Shown one piece after another: positions 1 through 7,914 of a stretch of 13,105 nucleotides of DNA (position 1 is the first letter of the stretch; every line of letters begins with the position of its first letter). Made by a program: the position numbers and the translations under genes. The notes beneath the pieces are model-generated. The model was not told the origin of the DNA, did no database searches, and saw only the letters and a list, made by a program, of their open reading frames with translations. The stretch is from an uncultured Eubacterium sp. (GTDB taxonomy: Bacteria; Bacillota_A; Clostridia; Lachnospirales; Lachnospiraceae), in contig CANTHI010000037.1 of NCBI GenBank assembly GCA_947653505.1, positions 1 to 13,105 of the forward strand, written 5' to 3'.

Positions 1-21
1 ATCTCACCTTTGTTCCTATCA

Positions 22-150
22 TCATGAATCTTCTAATGACTCGTCATCCACGACTGCAGCCACTGTACCTGCTACAGACGCTGATACGGTGACAACTACC
101 GTAACTATGACAAGCAGAAGAATCAATGCCAGAAATATTAGTATACCCAT
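22..150 (-). CDS. Small hydrophobic membrane protein, 42 aa, unknown function
   Basis: A short reading frame begins with ATG at 150, preceded by a good ribosome binding site (GGAGG, eight bases upstream), and ends at TGA at 22-24. The product starts with an almost unbroken hydrophobic stretch (residues 2-22, rich in Ile, Leu and Val), continues with a small-residue segment (SASVAGTVAAVV) and ends in an acidic tail (DDESLEDS). This is the pattern of a single-span membrane peptide with an acidic tail; a signal peptide of a tiny secreted peptide is an alternative. It lies 40 bases after the second LRR gene on the same strand with no terminator seen between, so it is probably the third gene of that operon. 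I recognise no family. After its stop the minus strand carries AAAGGTGAG at the window edge, which might serve a further gene outside the window. The start signal makes it likely to be translated, but function is unknown. Confidence 0.6.
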   Translation of the reverse strand: MGILIFLALILLLVIVTVVVTVSASVAGTVAAVVDDESLEDS

Positions 151-190
151 CTGACTGTCCTCCGATATTTTCTGAATGAACCATCTTTAT

Positions 191-2215
191 TTATGGTTTT
201 TTTACAACCTTTGCCTTACTGCTCATGCCTCCATCCAAAAGCAGGGAACGATAAGCGGCAATCAGCCCTCTTGTCGGTACATATACTTTTAAGGATGTCT
301 TTGTCTTTTTGAATGCATAGTTGCTGATATTTACCAGGCTCTTAGAGTTAATCACCACTTTTGCAAGCTTTGGACAATTATAAAACGCATAATGCTCAAT
401 CGAGCGCATTTTGGTTCCCAGTGTAATTTTTTGCAAAAACTGATTGCCGCGAAACGCATTTGCGTTGATGCATGTAACAGAATATGTGCGCCCGCCAAAA
501 GACACTGTATTCGGGATCACGACATTCGTCACGGATTCGTCTACCAGACTCATGACACGTACCCTTTTATCTGTAATACTGGATATTTTATATACAATAT
601 TATCAATCGTAATCTGATCGCCTTTTTTCTGTCCGGACGTATCCGGCTGCTGGTCCGAGCCGTCCGTCATGGATACGAGCCATACAGCATCCACGGTAAG
701 ATCGGAGCTTACCCGCTTATAATTCTCGGTAGACCAGGTCAGACGGTAGCCTTTCAGTCTCCAGTTCGGCGCTGCCGCCTCGGTGCCTTCTTCTACTCCG
801 CTTACAACAGATTCCCTGTTATTCTGCGGATCACGGAAAGTAACTGTATACAGCTTTTTCCAGACGGTGCTGACAGTGCGGTTCGATGTGATGACTGTGC
901 CGGAATTAAAATCATCAGTCCAGCGCAATACATATCCTGCCCGTTCCCAGCCTACCGGAGGATCGACAGTCTCACCGCTCATAACTTTTTTCTCAATCGT
1001 CTGTCTCGTCTCTGTATTATAAAACTTTACCGTGCATTCTACACTGCGTGTAATATTGTTTGTAATCGCATACCGCTCAGCCGCGCTGCCGCCTGAGCAG
1101 ATGATGCATAATCCCCTGCTGCAGTTGCGGAATACCTCCGCACCAATATTCGTCACCGAATTTGGAATCGTAACATTGCCCAGTCCGATACAGTCATAAA
1201 ACGCTTTATCGCCAATTGTCTTTACCGTATCCGGAATGGTAATGGAAGAAAGCCCTTTGCACCCGTAAAATGCCTGATTCTTAATCTGCGTTACGTTATC
1301 CGCAAATTCTGTCAGGATACCGGACTGCGTACCTGCCGGACAAAGCAGCAGCACATTTCCACGGTTGCTCTCCCTGAAATATAAAATCCCGTTCTGTACA
1401 AAAAACAATGGATTGTTTGTGACCTTCAGGCCACCGCTTAAGCCGTCCAGCGCCTCGCAGTTTGCAAATGCGCCGCCTTCAATCCAGGAAACGGTCGGTC
1501 CGATTTCCAGACTGTTCAGATTGCTGCAGTTCATAAACGCTTCATTCTGAACCGTCTGCACCCCGCCGATTCCACTCAGCTTGTCCCCGAGCGTGATTCC
1601 TGTCAGGGAAGTACATCCATAAAACGCACGGTACTCAATCTCCTCTGCCGACAGATATCCTGACGCAGGAGACTGCGCGCTTCCTGACTTTGTCTGAATC
1701 GATACGAGATTGGAACAGTTGCAGAATGCTTCCTGCCCAATGTAGCTGATCGTGTCCGGCAGAATCAGATTGTGCAGTGTCGTACATCCGTTAAATGCTC
1801 TTCTTAAAATACCTCTGACTCTGACATTGACGCCCGGATCCTTATCGTCTGTATCCGTACCTGTATTGCCTGTGTTCCCTGTGTTGCCCGTATTATTTCC
1901 GCCTGTATTATGATCCGGTTTATTTCCTCCGTTTTTATAATACATGATCGTATCTGGTATTTCCAGCGTACCATCCTTAATCGCGTAGGATGTATAGCTC
2001 TCTACGTTTGCATAATATCCTCTGCCGATATCATCCTGCCCGCCAGTAAACGTGTAGGTAATCGTCTGGTGCCCTTCGTTGTCATAGGTCGCATAACTCC
2101 CCTGCGGCACTTCATCGGCAAATACCGGCCCCGTCTGTAGCAGCATTCCGGCAAAAAATGCCAGAGCGAACAAAATACTGCCGCGCCAGAGCTTCCATTT
2201 TTTTACATTTTCCAT
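191..2215 (-). CDS. Secreted BspA-like leucine-rich repeat protein with InlB-type repeats (paralogue 2)
   Basis: A 674-residue exported protein. Residues 5-33 form a signal peptide: basic start, hydrophobic core FALAFFAGMLL, and likely cleavage after VFA. A Gly/Asn/Thr linker (about 94-126) holds four NTG repeats. Residues about 132-385 are BspA/LRR_5-type repeats, each with the hallmark 'I...AF..C..L..I.IP..V..IG' (for example AFYGCKGLSSITIPDTVKTI). Residues about 395-513 are two InlB B / Listeria-Bacteroides repeats (VTF...GY.L.W......V..D.TV.A.W). About 538-655 is a further short LRR block, ending in a basic tail. No LPXTG, choline-binding, SLH or C-terminal membrane anchor is visible, so the protein is probably released or loosely wall-bound. 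The start at 2215 follows GGAGG by seven bases. It lies 18 bases after its paralogue and is surely cotranscribed. Such proteins usually mediate adhesion or protein binding; the ligand is unknown. Confidence 0.9.
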   Translation of the reverse strand: MENVKKWKLWRGSILFALAFFAGMLLQTGPVFADEVPQGSYATYDNEGHQTITYTFTGGQDDIGRGYYANVESYTSYAIKDGTLEIPDTIMYYKNGGNKPDHNTGGNNTGNTGNTGNTGTDTDDKDPGVNVRVRGILRRAFNGCTTLHNLILPDTISYIGQEAFCNCSNLVSIQTKSGSAQSPASGYLSAEEIEYRAFYGCTSLTGITLGDKLSGIGGVQTVQNEAFMNCSNLNSLEIGPTVSWIEGGAFANCEALDGLSGGLKVTNNPLFFVQNGILYFRESNRGNVLLLCPAGTQSGILTEFADNVTQIKNQAFYGCKGLSSITIPDTVKTIGDKAFYDCIGLGNVTIPNSVTNIGAEVFRNCSRGLCIICSGGSAAERYAITNNITRSVECTVKFYNTETRQTIEKKVMSGETVDPPVGWERAGYVLRWTDDFNSGTVITSNRTVSTVWKKLYTVTFRDPQNNRESVVSGVEEGTEAAAPNWRLKGYRLTWSTENYKRVSSDLTVDAVWLVSMTDGSDQQPDTSGQKKGDQITIDNIVYKISSITDKRVRVMSLVDESVTNVVIPNTVSFGGRTYSVTCINANAFRGNQFLQKITLGTKMRSIEHYAFYNCPKLAKVVINSKSLVNISNYAFKKTKTSLKVYVPTRGLIAAYRSLLLDGGMSSKAKVVKKP
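1859..1894 (-). repeat. Four 9-base tandem repeats encoding (Asn-Thr-Gly)4
   Basis: On the coding strand four in-frame nine-base units each encode Asn-Thr-Gly in the linker of the LRR protein (residues 108-119). They differ only at silent third positions. The units could expand or contract without breaking the frame, so linker length may vary between strains. Confidence 0.8.
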
Positions 2216-2233
2216 CTTACTATCCTCCAGTCT

Positions 2234-4321
2234 CTACAGGCGCTTCATCGATGGTTTTTTCACGCCGGAATTTTTCAGCAGTACCCTGTATTTATCCAAT
2301 TGTGAATTGTAAGTGTAAAACTTCGCTTTCGGATGGATGTTGCCGAATGCCTTGCTGTTGATCTTCACGATATTTTTACTCTTAAGCTTGACTTTTTTTA
2401 ATTTTGTACAATTATAAAATGCCTTTGCGCTGATGCTCTTCATATTTTTATTGATGACCACGCTGGCTATGCTCTTGTTATCTTTGAGCGCATTGTTTGT
2501 AATCAGTGTCACACGGTAACGCACCCCTCCGGCAGAAACCGTCTCCGGTATCGTTACGCTGCTGACATTCGCATTTACCAGACCGACAAATTTTACAGTC
2601 GGATTGCCTGGATTGGAAGAGCTTACTTTATAAAGGTTATTTCCTTTTGTAATGTCCGTCCCTTTTTCTGCCGGCGGGACCGCATCCGGTCCGATCGTTG
2701 TGCCGGACGTCTGATTGCGCCAGATCGCATTGACCGTAAAATCTTCTGTTACGAAGTCTGTCAGGTCCTTATTCCATGAAAGCGTATATCCCGGCATGGA
2801 CCACGCAGGCGGCTCAACGAGATTTCCTTCATCCACCTGTACGACCTGCGTACGGTTGTTAAAGCTGTCTACAAAAGTGACATTGAACAGTTTATTCCAG
2901 ATCTGATGGACTCTCGTATCCTGCTTGATAGCCGTAAAGCTGCCGCTCCAGCTCATCCGGTAGCCAGCCCGCTCTTCTACCTGCGGCGCCACCGCATCCT
3001 TGCCTTCCACAACCTCCTGTGCGGAGATCAGGTTGGAATAGCTGGAATTTGTATAAAAGCTTACCGTATACGTACGCTCTGCCGTTAGTCCGTTTGCCGC
3101 CGCATAGGTAGCTGCCTGTGAACCATTGTGGCACAGTACGGTCACTTTCGTTCCTGAAAATACACCGCTTCCAATGGAAGTCGTCCGCATCGGGATCGTA
3201 ATCTGATGCAGCGTCTCGCAATTAGCAAATGCCTGATCCCCGATCGTCGTGACATTTCCCGGCACTACAAAATCCGACAATGCCTTACATCCTAAAAACG
3301 CACGGTTTCCGATAATTTTCAGATCATCTGTCATATTAACTTTTGCCAGCGTCTCACATCCCTGAAAGGTACCCGGATTGATAGTCGTCACACCAGCCGG
3401 TATCGTAATCCCTGTCAGCGCGCTGTCGCCCCGGAACGCTTCTGTGCCAAGTGAGGTCAGCCCGACAGGCAGCACAATTGATTTTAAATTTTTACATACG
3501 GCAAACGCCTGATCCCCGATCTTTTTTACCGTTTCCGGTATCACGATCGATTCCAGTGACGGAGCTCCCCAGAACGCGCCGTCCGCAATTTCTGTCAGGG
3601 TAAATGAAACGGCATCCGGCACCTTATAATCTTTTGCGGAATTTGCAAGCGGATACTGTACGAGCGTATACAATCCGGTTCCGGCTCCTGACGTATAATA
3701 ATACAGCGCACTGTCAATAACTTTATATCTCTGGTTGCCGTCGCCGACTTTAAAACTGTCTAATGCTACGCAGTCTGAAAACGCATACTTTCCAATTGAT
3801 GTCGTCGTCGACGCGATCTCTACTGTATTCAGATCGTGACAGGCGAAAAAAGCACGCTCGCCAATCGTACGGATTCCGTATATTTTTCCATCTTTATCAA
3901 TACCGCCAGCCATTGTCAGCTTCTCAATACCCAGATTACCGCTGAATGCATCATCTGCAATCGCCACCACATCATATACGATACTATTATCCGGCTTTTG
4001 CGTACCATTACCGCCTGTAGAACCTCCGCTGCCGCCCGTATTCCCACCAGAACTATCCGGCTTTGTAACTGTGATTTTCGTCGGAATCTCCAGCTCTTTC
4101 ATACTGCCGCCATATCCGGTAATCGTCGCCTCTTTGCCTGTCACCCGGAACGTAAAACCTCCCGCAGTCGTCCTGCCATCTGTAGAAGTATCTTCCACTT
4201 CCTTCGCAGCCGAGCTCTGCGTGGCAGCCAGCGCAACCGGCCGTTCTTCATATGGTATTGTAACAGCCGACGTAAGCGTTACTGCTGCCGCAAACGCTGC
4301 TGCCCATATCCTTTTGTTCAT
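2234..4321 (-). CDS. Secreted BspA-like leucine-rich repeat protein with InlB-type repeats (paralogue 1)
   Basis: A 695-residue exported protein, first gene of the LRR operon. Two ATGs compete. The one at 4327 abuts the GGGGG Shine-Dalgarno, while the one at 4321 (MNKRIW) sits six bases from it, so I choose 4321. Residues 1-33 look like a signal peptide (basic start, hydrophobic 6-22, likely cut near VALAA). A Gly/Ser/Asn linker occupies about 88-110. BspA/LRR_5 repeats occupy about 118-405 (for example AFANCETLHQITIPMRTTSI), two InlB/Listeria-Bacteroides repeats about 428-545, and a second LRR block about 568-675 with a Lys-rich end. The architecture is the same as the downstream paralogue, with diverged sequence, which implies an old tandem duplication. 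No wall-sorting or membrane anchor is seen. The role is probably surface or extracellular binding; the target is unknown. Confidence 0.9.
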   Translation of the reverse strand: MNKRIWAAAFAAAVTLTSAVTIPYEERPVALAATQSSAAKEVEDTSTDGRTTAGGFTFRVTGKEATITGYGGSMKELEIPTKITVTKPDSSGGNTGGSGGSTGGNGTQKPDNSIVYDVVAIADDAFSGNLGIEKLTMAGGIDKDGKIYGIRTIGERAFFACHDLNTVEIASTTTSIGKYAFSDCVALDSFKVGDGNQRYKVIDSALYYYTSGAGTGLYTLVQYPLANSAKDYKVPDAVSFTLTEIADGAFWGAPSLESIVIPETVKKIGDQAFAVCKNLKSIVLPVGLTSLGTEAFRGDSALTGITIPAGVTTINPGTFQGCETLAKVNMTDDLKIIGNRAFLGCKALSDFVVPGNVTTIGDQAFANCETLHQITIPMRTTSIGSGVFSGTKVTVLCHNGSQAATYAAANGLTAERTYTVSFYTNSSYSNLISAQEVVEGKDAVAPQVEERAGYRMSWSGSFTAIKQDTRVHQIWNKLFNVTFVDSFNNRTQVVQVDEGNLVEPPAWSMPGYTLSWNKDLTDFVTEDFTVNAIWRNQTSGTTIGPDAVPPAEKGTDITKGNNLYKVSSSNPGNPTVKFVGLVNANVSSVTIPETVSAGGVRYRVTLITNNALKDNKSIASVVINKNMKSISAKAFYNCTKLKKVKLKSKNIVKINSKAFGNIHPKAKFYTYNSQLDKYRVLLKNSGVKKPSMKRL

Positions 4322-4367
4322 TTCCATCCCCCTGTACTGCGCTTTCGCATTTTTATTACTATAGGAA

Positions 4368-4396
4368 ATTATATACTATCTGTCCATTTTCTTCAA
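4368..4396 (-). promoter_or_regulatory. Sigma-A type promoter of the LRR operon
   Basis: On the minus strand a -35 box TTGAAG (4391-4396) and a perfect -10 box TATAAT (4368-4373) are 17 bases apart. Transcription would start near 4361, giving a leader of about 40 bases before the ATG at 4321. This separates the LRR operon from the gene upstream. Confidence 0.75.
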
Positions 4397-4424
4397 TAAC
4401 AAATCACTGGAAACAAATGGCAAT

Positions 4425-5039
4425 TTATAAAAAATAGTCGATCTGGTTTCCGGTCCGGGAACTGGCTGCCTGCCGCATCATCTGCTGCAAAGGCTGTTCT
4501 CCCTCTCTGGTGACAGGATCCTTTTTTTGTAAATTCTGTTTTGGAATATGCAGATTGTTCCTGTCATACATTCTCTGTGTCAGTTTCATCTGCCGGTCCG
4601 CCAGCTTTGCATATTCCGCATCCTGGGAAAACAGCACACTGACCTGATATCTGCCTGTATCCTGCAGTTCCTTTTTATTCAGCTTTAATTTCCCGCTGCT
4701 TTGAATCGTAATCCCGATTTCCTCCAGCTCATCCGCATACTCTTTGTTCACTTTTTTCATCTTGGACAGATACCGGTTTACTGTCTCATCGTCCATATCT
4801 TTGGCGGATTCGATAAAATTATTATAGGTGTTGACAAATGCCTCCACTTTGTTCATCAGCTCTCCGCCTTCTCCATCGCTGTAATCATACTCTCCCAGCT
4901 GTTTTACCGCCCGGCGGATCGCTTTGACATCTGCAGGAAGCAGTTCGCGGGCAGCACGTCCGTTCCTCCCGTTTCCTGTTGCACCATAAGTATTCCCTCT
5001 ATAAAATTGTCTCATACAACCTGCAACCGCAAGACTCAT
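4425..5039 (-). CDS. Small protein with a FliD C-terminal-like segment, function unknown
   Basis: A 204-residue, hydrophilic, lysine-rich, largely helical protein without signal peptide or membrane segment. The start at 5039 (MSLAVAGC) is preferred over an in-frame ATG at 5045: AGGAGG is eight bases from the former but only two from the latter. Residues about 60-125 (LMNKVEAFVNTYNNFIESAK ... EEIGITIQSSGKLKLNKKEL) follow the pattern of the conserved C-terminal region of the flagellar filament cap FliD, in which a helix with 'V..FV..YN..I' leads to an 'IGI.....G.L.L....L' strand pair. A later helix (LFSQDAEYAKLADRQMKLTQ) also fits that layout. The protein is far shorter than FliD (usually over 400 residues), has no other FliD domain, and has no flagellar neighbours. 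It could be a derived adaptor or a coincidental coiled-coil match. The resemblance is by eye and moderate; the gene itself is well supported. Confidence 0.75.
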   Translation of the reverse strand: MSLAVAGCMRQFYRGNTYGATGNGRNGRAARELLPADVKAIRRAVKQLGEYDYSDGEGGELMNKVEAFVNTYNNFIESAKDMDDETVNRYLSKMKKVNKEYADELEEIGITIQSSGKLKLNKKELQDTGRYQVSVLFSQDAEYAKLADRQMKLTQRMYDRNNLHIPKQNLQKKDPVTREGEQPLQQMMRQAASSRTGNQIDYFL

Positions 5040-5061
5040 ATGCATTTCCTCCTGTTCTGAC

Positions 5062-5105
5062 TTTTTTCATATTATTTTTCTTATTTTTTCATATCATTTT
5101 TCTTA
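5062..5105 (-). repeat. Two 22-base A-rich tandem repeats upstream of the FliD-like gene
   Basis: Two adjacent 22-base copies (5062-5083 and 5084-5105) differ at one base. On the minus strand they are A-rich with ATATGAAAAAA motifs and end 15-20 bases before the ribosome binding site of the gene starting at 5039. Twenty-two bases is about two helical turns, so a regulator site, curved DNA or an untranslated leader element are all possible. The remaining intergenic sequence up to 5275 is AT-rich. I find no convincing -35/-10 pair in it, although TATACT occurs on the minus strand near 5150. Confidence 0.6.
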
Positions 5106-5275
5106 CTTTTCATTCTCAGACGATAGCAGCGCCAGACTGCCATATAGTATATATTTCGTCCATTTCTTATCATTTCATAAGAGTATTCTGACATGAAAAC
5201 ATTAGAATCACATGAAAAATCAAACCATTTTGGGAACAGCCAGACGGCTGCTGAAAATAACAGACATCCGCCCGC

Positions 5276-5998
5276 TTACAGTACTTTTGACAAAAACTCC
5301 TGTGTCCTCGTATTCCGCGGGTGGTCAAATACCTGCTCCGGCGTCCCCTGCTCCAGAATATGCCCTTCGTCCACAAAAAACACCCGCGTGGCAACCTCCC
5401 TGGCAAATCCCATCTCATGCGTCACTACCGCCATCGTCATACCTTCGTCCGCCAGCCCCTTCATAACCTCCAGCACCTCTCCTACCATCTCCGGATCCAG
5501 TGCGGATGTCGGCTCGTCAAACAGCATCATTTTCGGCTTTAACGCCAGCGACCGCACGATCGCGATCCGCTGCTTCTGCCCGCCAGAGAGCTGGCCCGGA
5601 TAAGCATCCGCTTTTTCTTTCAGCCCTACCACATCTAACAAATGCAGCGCCTCTTTGCATGCTGCCTCTTTATCCATCAGCTTTAGCTGCAGCGGCGCCA
5701 GCGTGATATTATCCATAATCGTCAGATGTGGAAACAGATTAAAATGCTGGAATACCATCCCCATCTGCTGGCGGATTTTATTAATATCCACGCCCTTGCC
5801 CATAATATCCTGCCCGTCAAAGATAATCTGTCCGCTGGTCGGCTGCTCCAGCAGGTTCAGGCAGCGCAGAAACGTGGATTTGCCGGAACCGGACGGCCCG
5901 ATAATGGCGATCTTTTCTCCGGCATTGATAGTTTCTGTAATGTCATCCAGAACAAGATGCGTTCCAAATTTTTTCGTAAGATTTTTAACGGCGATCAC
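5276..5998 (-). CDS. Polar amino-acid ABC transporter, ATP-binding protein (GlnQ/HisP family)
   Basis: A 240-residue ABC ATPase of normal family length that powers import through the adjoining permease. Visible motifs are Walker [10 protein letters not shown] (34-42), Q-loop VFQ (84), signature LSGGQ (137-141), Walker B MMLFDEP (157-163), D-loop SALD and switch His194 (THEM). The sequence 'NLFPHLT...N' and the ending '[17 protein letters not shown]' are typical of the amino-acid uptake branch. The start is GTG at 5998, with AGGAGA ten bases upstream inside the permease gene. The two genes overlap by 14 bases, so translational coupling is likely. The substrate cannot be read from the ATPase. 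No strong terminator follows the stop. Confidence 0.93.
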   Translation of the reverse strand: MIAVKNLTKKFGTHLVLDDITETINAGEKIAIIGPSGSGKSTFLRCLNLLEQPTSGQIIFDGQDIMGKGVDINKIRQQMGMVFQHFNLFPHLTIMDNITLAPLQLKLMDKEAACKEALHLLDVVGLKEKADAYPGQLSGGQKQRIAIVRSLALKPKMMLFDEPTSALDPEMVGEVLEVMKGLADEGMTMAVVTHEMGFAREVATRVFFVDEGHILEQGTPEQVFDHPRNTRTQEFLSKVL

Positions 5999-6704
5999 TT
6001 TCCCTGAGTCTCCTTTCTACGATTCCCATAATCCAGGTAAAGAACATAACGACTGCCAGATAGACCAAAGCTGCCGCCAGCAGCGGAATCAGCTGCTCAT
6101 ACGTAACACCACCGACAATCTCCGCCCCTCTGGTCAGATCGTTCAGGCCGATATATCCGCTGATGGATGTTTCTTTTAATAATGTAATAATCTCATTAAT
6201 GAGCGCCGGCAGCGCATTTTTAAACGCCTGTGGCAGAATGATCTTACGCATCGTCACCGTATAGCTAAGCCCCAGCGAACGTCCGGCTTCCATCTGTCCC
6301 TGATCGATCGACATGATTCCGGAGCGGAAAATCTCTGCAAGATACGCACCGGAATTAATGCCAAACGCGATCGTTGCTGCCATGACCTTACTTTCCAGAT
6401 TCTGCAGAAAGAAAAAATAAAACAGCAGCAGCTGCACGAGCGTAGGCGTCCCACGAATCACAGTCAGATACAGCCTCGCGACCGTATTGAGCAGCCAGAA
6501 TACAGCTCTGGCAGGCGGACTTAACTCCTCCTGTCTGATCTGGTCATGGGATGAACGTATAATCGAAACGACAATCCCTATCACCAGACCAAGCAGAAGC
6601 GCCCCGGCCGTAACCTGCAGCGTGACAAGCAGACCATCGGTAAAATAACGCCAGCGGTCATCCGTAATAAAAAATTTATCAATAATTCCCTTCCAATATT
6701 CCAT
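5985..6704 (-). CDS. Polar amino-acid ABC transporter, permease (HisM/GlnP family)
   Basis: A 239-residue integral membrane protein. Hydrophobic spans occur at about 23-49, 66-82, 88-101, 107-125 and 205-228. The region [19 protein letters not shown] (79-97) is the conserved family motif. [20 protein letters not shown] (139-158) is the cytoplasmic EAA loop that docks on the ATPase. The start at 6704 has AAGGAGT about nine bases upstream. A loop after the first span (51-64) carries extra charged residues, which is common among clostridial members. Only one permease gene is present, so it probably works as a homodimer. It overlaps the ATPase gene and lies 85 bases after the binding-protein gene, with a terminator hairpin between. 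Confidence 0.93.
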   Translation of the reverse strand: MEYWKGIIDKFFITDDRWRYFTDGLLVTLQVTAGALLLGLVIGIVVSIIRSSHDQIRQEELSPPARAVFWLLNTVARLYLTVIRGTPTLVQLLLFYFFFLQNLESKVMAATIAFGINSGAYLAEIFRSGIMSIDQGQMEAGRSLGLSYTVTMRKIILPQAFKNALPALINEIITLLKETSISGYIGLNDLTRGAEIVGGVTYEQLIPLLAAALVYLAVVMFFTWIMGIVERRLRESDRR

Positions 6705-6750
6705 CCGGCTTTTACTCCTTTTTCATATATGTAAGCCATACCAGAACCAG

Positions 6751-6776
6751 AAAAAGAGGGCGGTAAAAATGCCCTC
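6751..6776 (-). terminator. Intra-operon terminator/attenuator after the binding-protein gene
   Basis: On the minus strand, 14 bases after the stop of the binding-protein gene, GAGGGC and GCCCTC form a six-base-pair stem around a nine-base loop, followed by TTTTT. It lies before the permease gene and no new promoter is evident in the gap. It should therefore act as a leaky terminator that lowers permease and ATPase transcripts relative to the binding protein, and it could also protect the 3' end of the upstream message. Confidence 0.75.
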
Positions 6777-6789
6777 CGTTTCCCATTCT

Positions 6790-7749
6790 TTATTCTGATA
6801 CAATATATTTATCGATAATCGACTGGATTGTCCCGTCTTCCTTTAACTCAGCCAGCGCGCCGTTTACAGCTGTTACCAGTGCGTCATTGCCTTTTGCGAT
6901 TGCCGCCGCATAATCTTCTACCGCATATTCCGTCTCCAGCAGCTTTAACCCATCTGTACTTTTTACAAAAGAAAGCGCAGGCTGGTTGTCAATAATAACC
7001 GCATCTACCTTGCCCTGCTTAAGAGCCATTACCGCGTCGGCGCCTTTGTTATAGGCTTCTACATTTTCCTCACCAAAATCATCCTTGGCGTAAATATCAC
7101 CGGTAGTCGCAAGCTGTACCCCGATCTTTTTGCCTGTCAGGTCATCAATGCTTTTGATCTCAGAATCCTCCGGTATAATAACGGCCTGAATGCCGGTTGC
7201 GTACGAATCTGAAAAATCAACTGCCTCTTTCCGTTCATCTGTCACGGTCATGCCGGCCAGCCCGATATCCGCCTTCCCCTGCGTTACCGCAATAATAATG
7301 GAATTAAACTCCATATCCTCGATCTTTAATTCCAGCCCCAGCTTCTTTGCTACCGCTTCCGCGATCTCTTTGTCGATCCCGATAATCTCACTGCCTTCAT
7401 AGTATTCGTATGGTGGAAACGTAGCATTGGTAGCCATTGTCAGCACACCTTCTTTTACTGTCTTTATCTCCGTAGAAGATGCATTTCCATCATCTGTCTT
7501 TGTATCTGCCGCATCCGCGCCGTCTTCCGTCTTTGTATCTGCCGCGTCTGCACCATCCGTTGTGTTTTTGTCTTCTGTGTCTTTGTCTTCTGTGTCCCCA
7601 TTGCCGCTGTCCGCGTCATCTGCCTGCGTAATCTGTGCATTTACATCCGCATTTGATGAAGCATTGCCATCGTCGGCAGCACTGCCACATCCGGTCAGCA
7701 TTGCCGCAGTTAAGGTACATGTTATTAATGCTGCTAATATTTTTTTCAT
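6790..7749 (-). CDS. Polar amino-acid ABC transporter, substrate-binding lipoprotein
   Basis: A 319-residue binding protein held on the outer face of the membrane by a lipid. The open frame extends upstream to 7839, but the start at 7749 is chosen because GGAGG lies five bases before it and because it yields a standard lipoprotein signal ([11 protein letters not shown]...LTGC, lipid-bearing Cys21). Residues 22-98 are an unusually long acidic linker with internal repeats. The SBP type-3 fold (SBP_bac_3) begins near 101 with [19 protein letters not shown] and includes [17 protein letters not shown] and [26 protein letters not shown]. The latter is the signature region of amino-acid binding proteins of the glutamine/arginine/cystine group. 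The exact ligand is unclear; an acidic or polar amino acid is a reasonable guess. It is the first gene of the operon, under the promoter at 7792-7820. Confidence 0.93.
   Translation of the reverse strand: MKKILAALITCTLTAAMLTGCGSAADDGNASSNADVNAQITQADDADSGNGDTEDKDTEDKNTTDGADAADTKTEDGADAADTKTDDGNASSTEIKTVKEGVLTMATNATFPPYEYYEGSEIIGIDKEIAEAVAKKLGLELKIEDMEFNSIIIAVTQGKADIGLAGMTVTDERKEAVDFSDSYATGIQAVIIPEDSEIKSIDDLTGKKIGVQLATTGDIYAKDDFGEENVEAYNKGADAVMALKQGKVDAVIIDNQPALSFVKSTDGLKLLETEYAVEDYAAAIAKGNDALVTAVNGALAELKEDGTIQSIIDKYIVSE
7492..7557 (-). repeat. 33-base tandem repeat in the lipoprotein linker
   Basis: Two adjacent 33-base units (7525-7557 and 7492-7524) encode [11 protein letters not shown] and [11 protein letters not shown], residues 65-86 of the binding protein. 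They differ at six bases, five of them silent. A shorter [10 protein letters not shown] duplication (7564-7593) lies just before them. Together they suggest that the linker grew by slippage or unequal crossing over. Confidence 0.85.
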
Positions 7750-7791
7750 TTTATCCTCCTTTTGCGGTCTGCCCGCACCAATATCGTTGCC

Positions 7792-7820
7792 ATTATACCT
7801 AAAAATGAAAAAAAAAGCAA
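7792..7820 (-). promoter_or_regulatory. Promoter of the amino-acid ABC operon
   Basis: On the minus strand a -35-like TTGCTT (7815-7820) and a perfect TATAAT (7792-7797) are separated by 17 bases. The spacer is nearly all T, including a run of seven. Transcription would start near 7785, about 36 bases before the ATG at 7749. Confidence 0.7.
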
Positions 7821-7839
7821 TCATAAATGTGCAAAACAA

Positions 7840-7868
7840 ATGACTTTATCCGCGAAATATGTTAAAAT
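7840..7868 (+). promoter_or_regulatory. Probable promoter of the H-cluster chemoreceptor gene
   Basis: ATGACT (7840-7845) and TAAAAT (7863-7868) are 17 bases apart and would give a leader of about 40 bases before the ATG at 7915. The match is weaker than that of the opposing promoter. The two -35 boxes are only 19 bases apart back to back, so a single regulator bound there could affect both directions. Confidence 0.5.
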
Positions 7869-7914
7869 AAAAGAAAAACAGAGTTCAAAATCATTCACAG
7901 GAGGAATCAAATCA

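Noticed and set aside
392..1096. Long plus-strand frame opposite the LRR gene, and similar frames at 3836-4399 and 11124-11567
   Set aside because: They are antisense shadows of clearly coding genes, without ribosome sites or recognisable domains.
5237..5250. Terminator of the ABC operon (CAGCC-AGAC-GGCTG stem)
   Set aside because: Only five base pairs and no U-run directly after it on the minus strand; insufficient to call.
7750..7839. Upstream extension of the binding-lipoprotein frame (30 extra residues)
   Set aside because: It would run through the promoter and ribosome site and hide the lipoprotein signal; the start at 7749 has an ideal ribosome site.
7762..7914. Upstream extension of the H-cluster sensor frame (51 extra residues)
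   Set aside because: It overlaps both divergent promoters and the AGGAGG site; ferredoxin-type domains normally begin right where [11 protein letters not shown] does.
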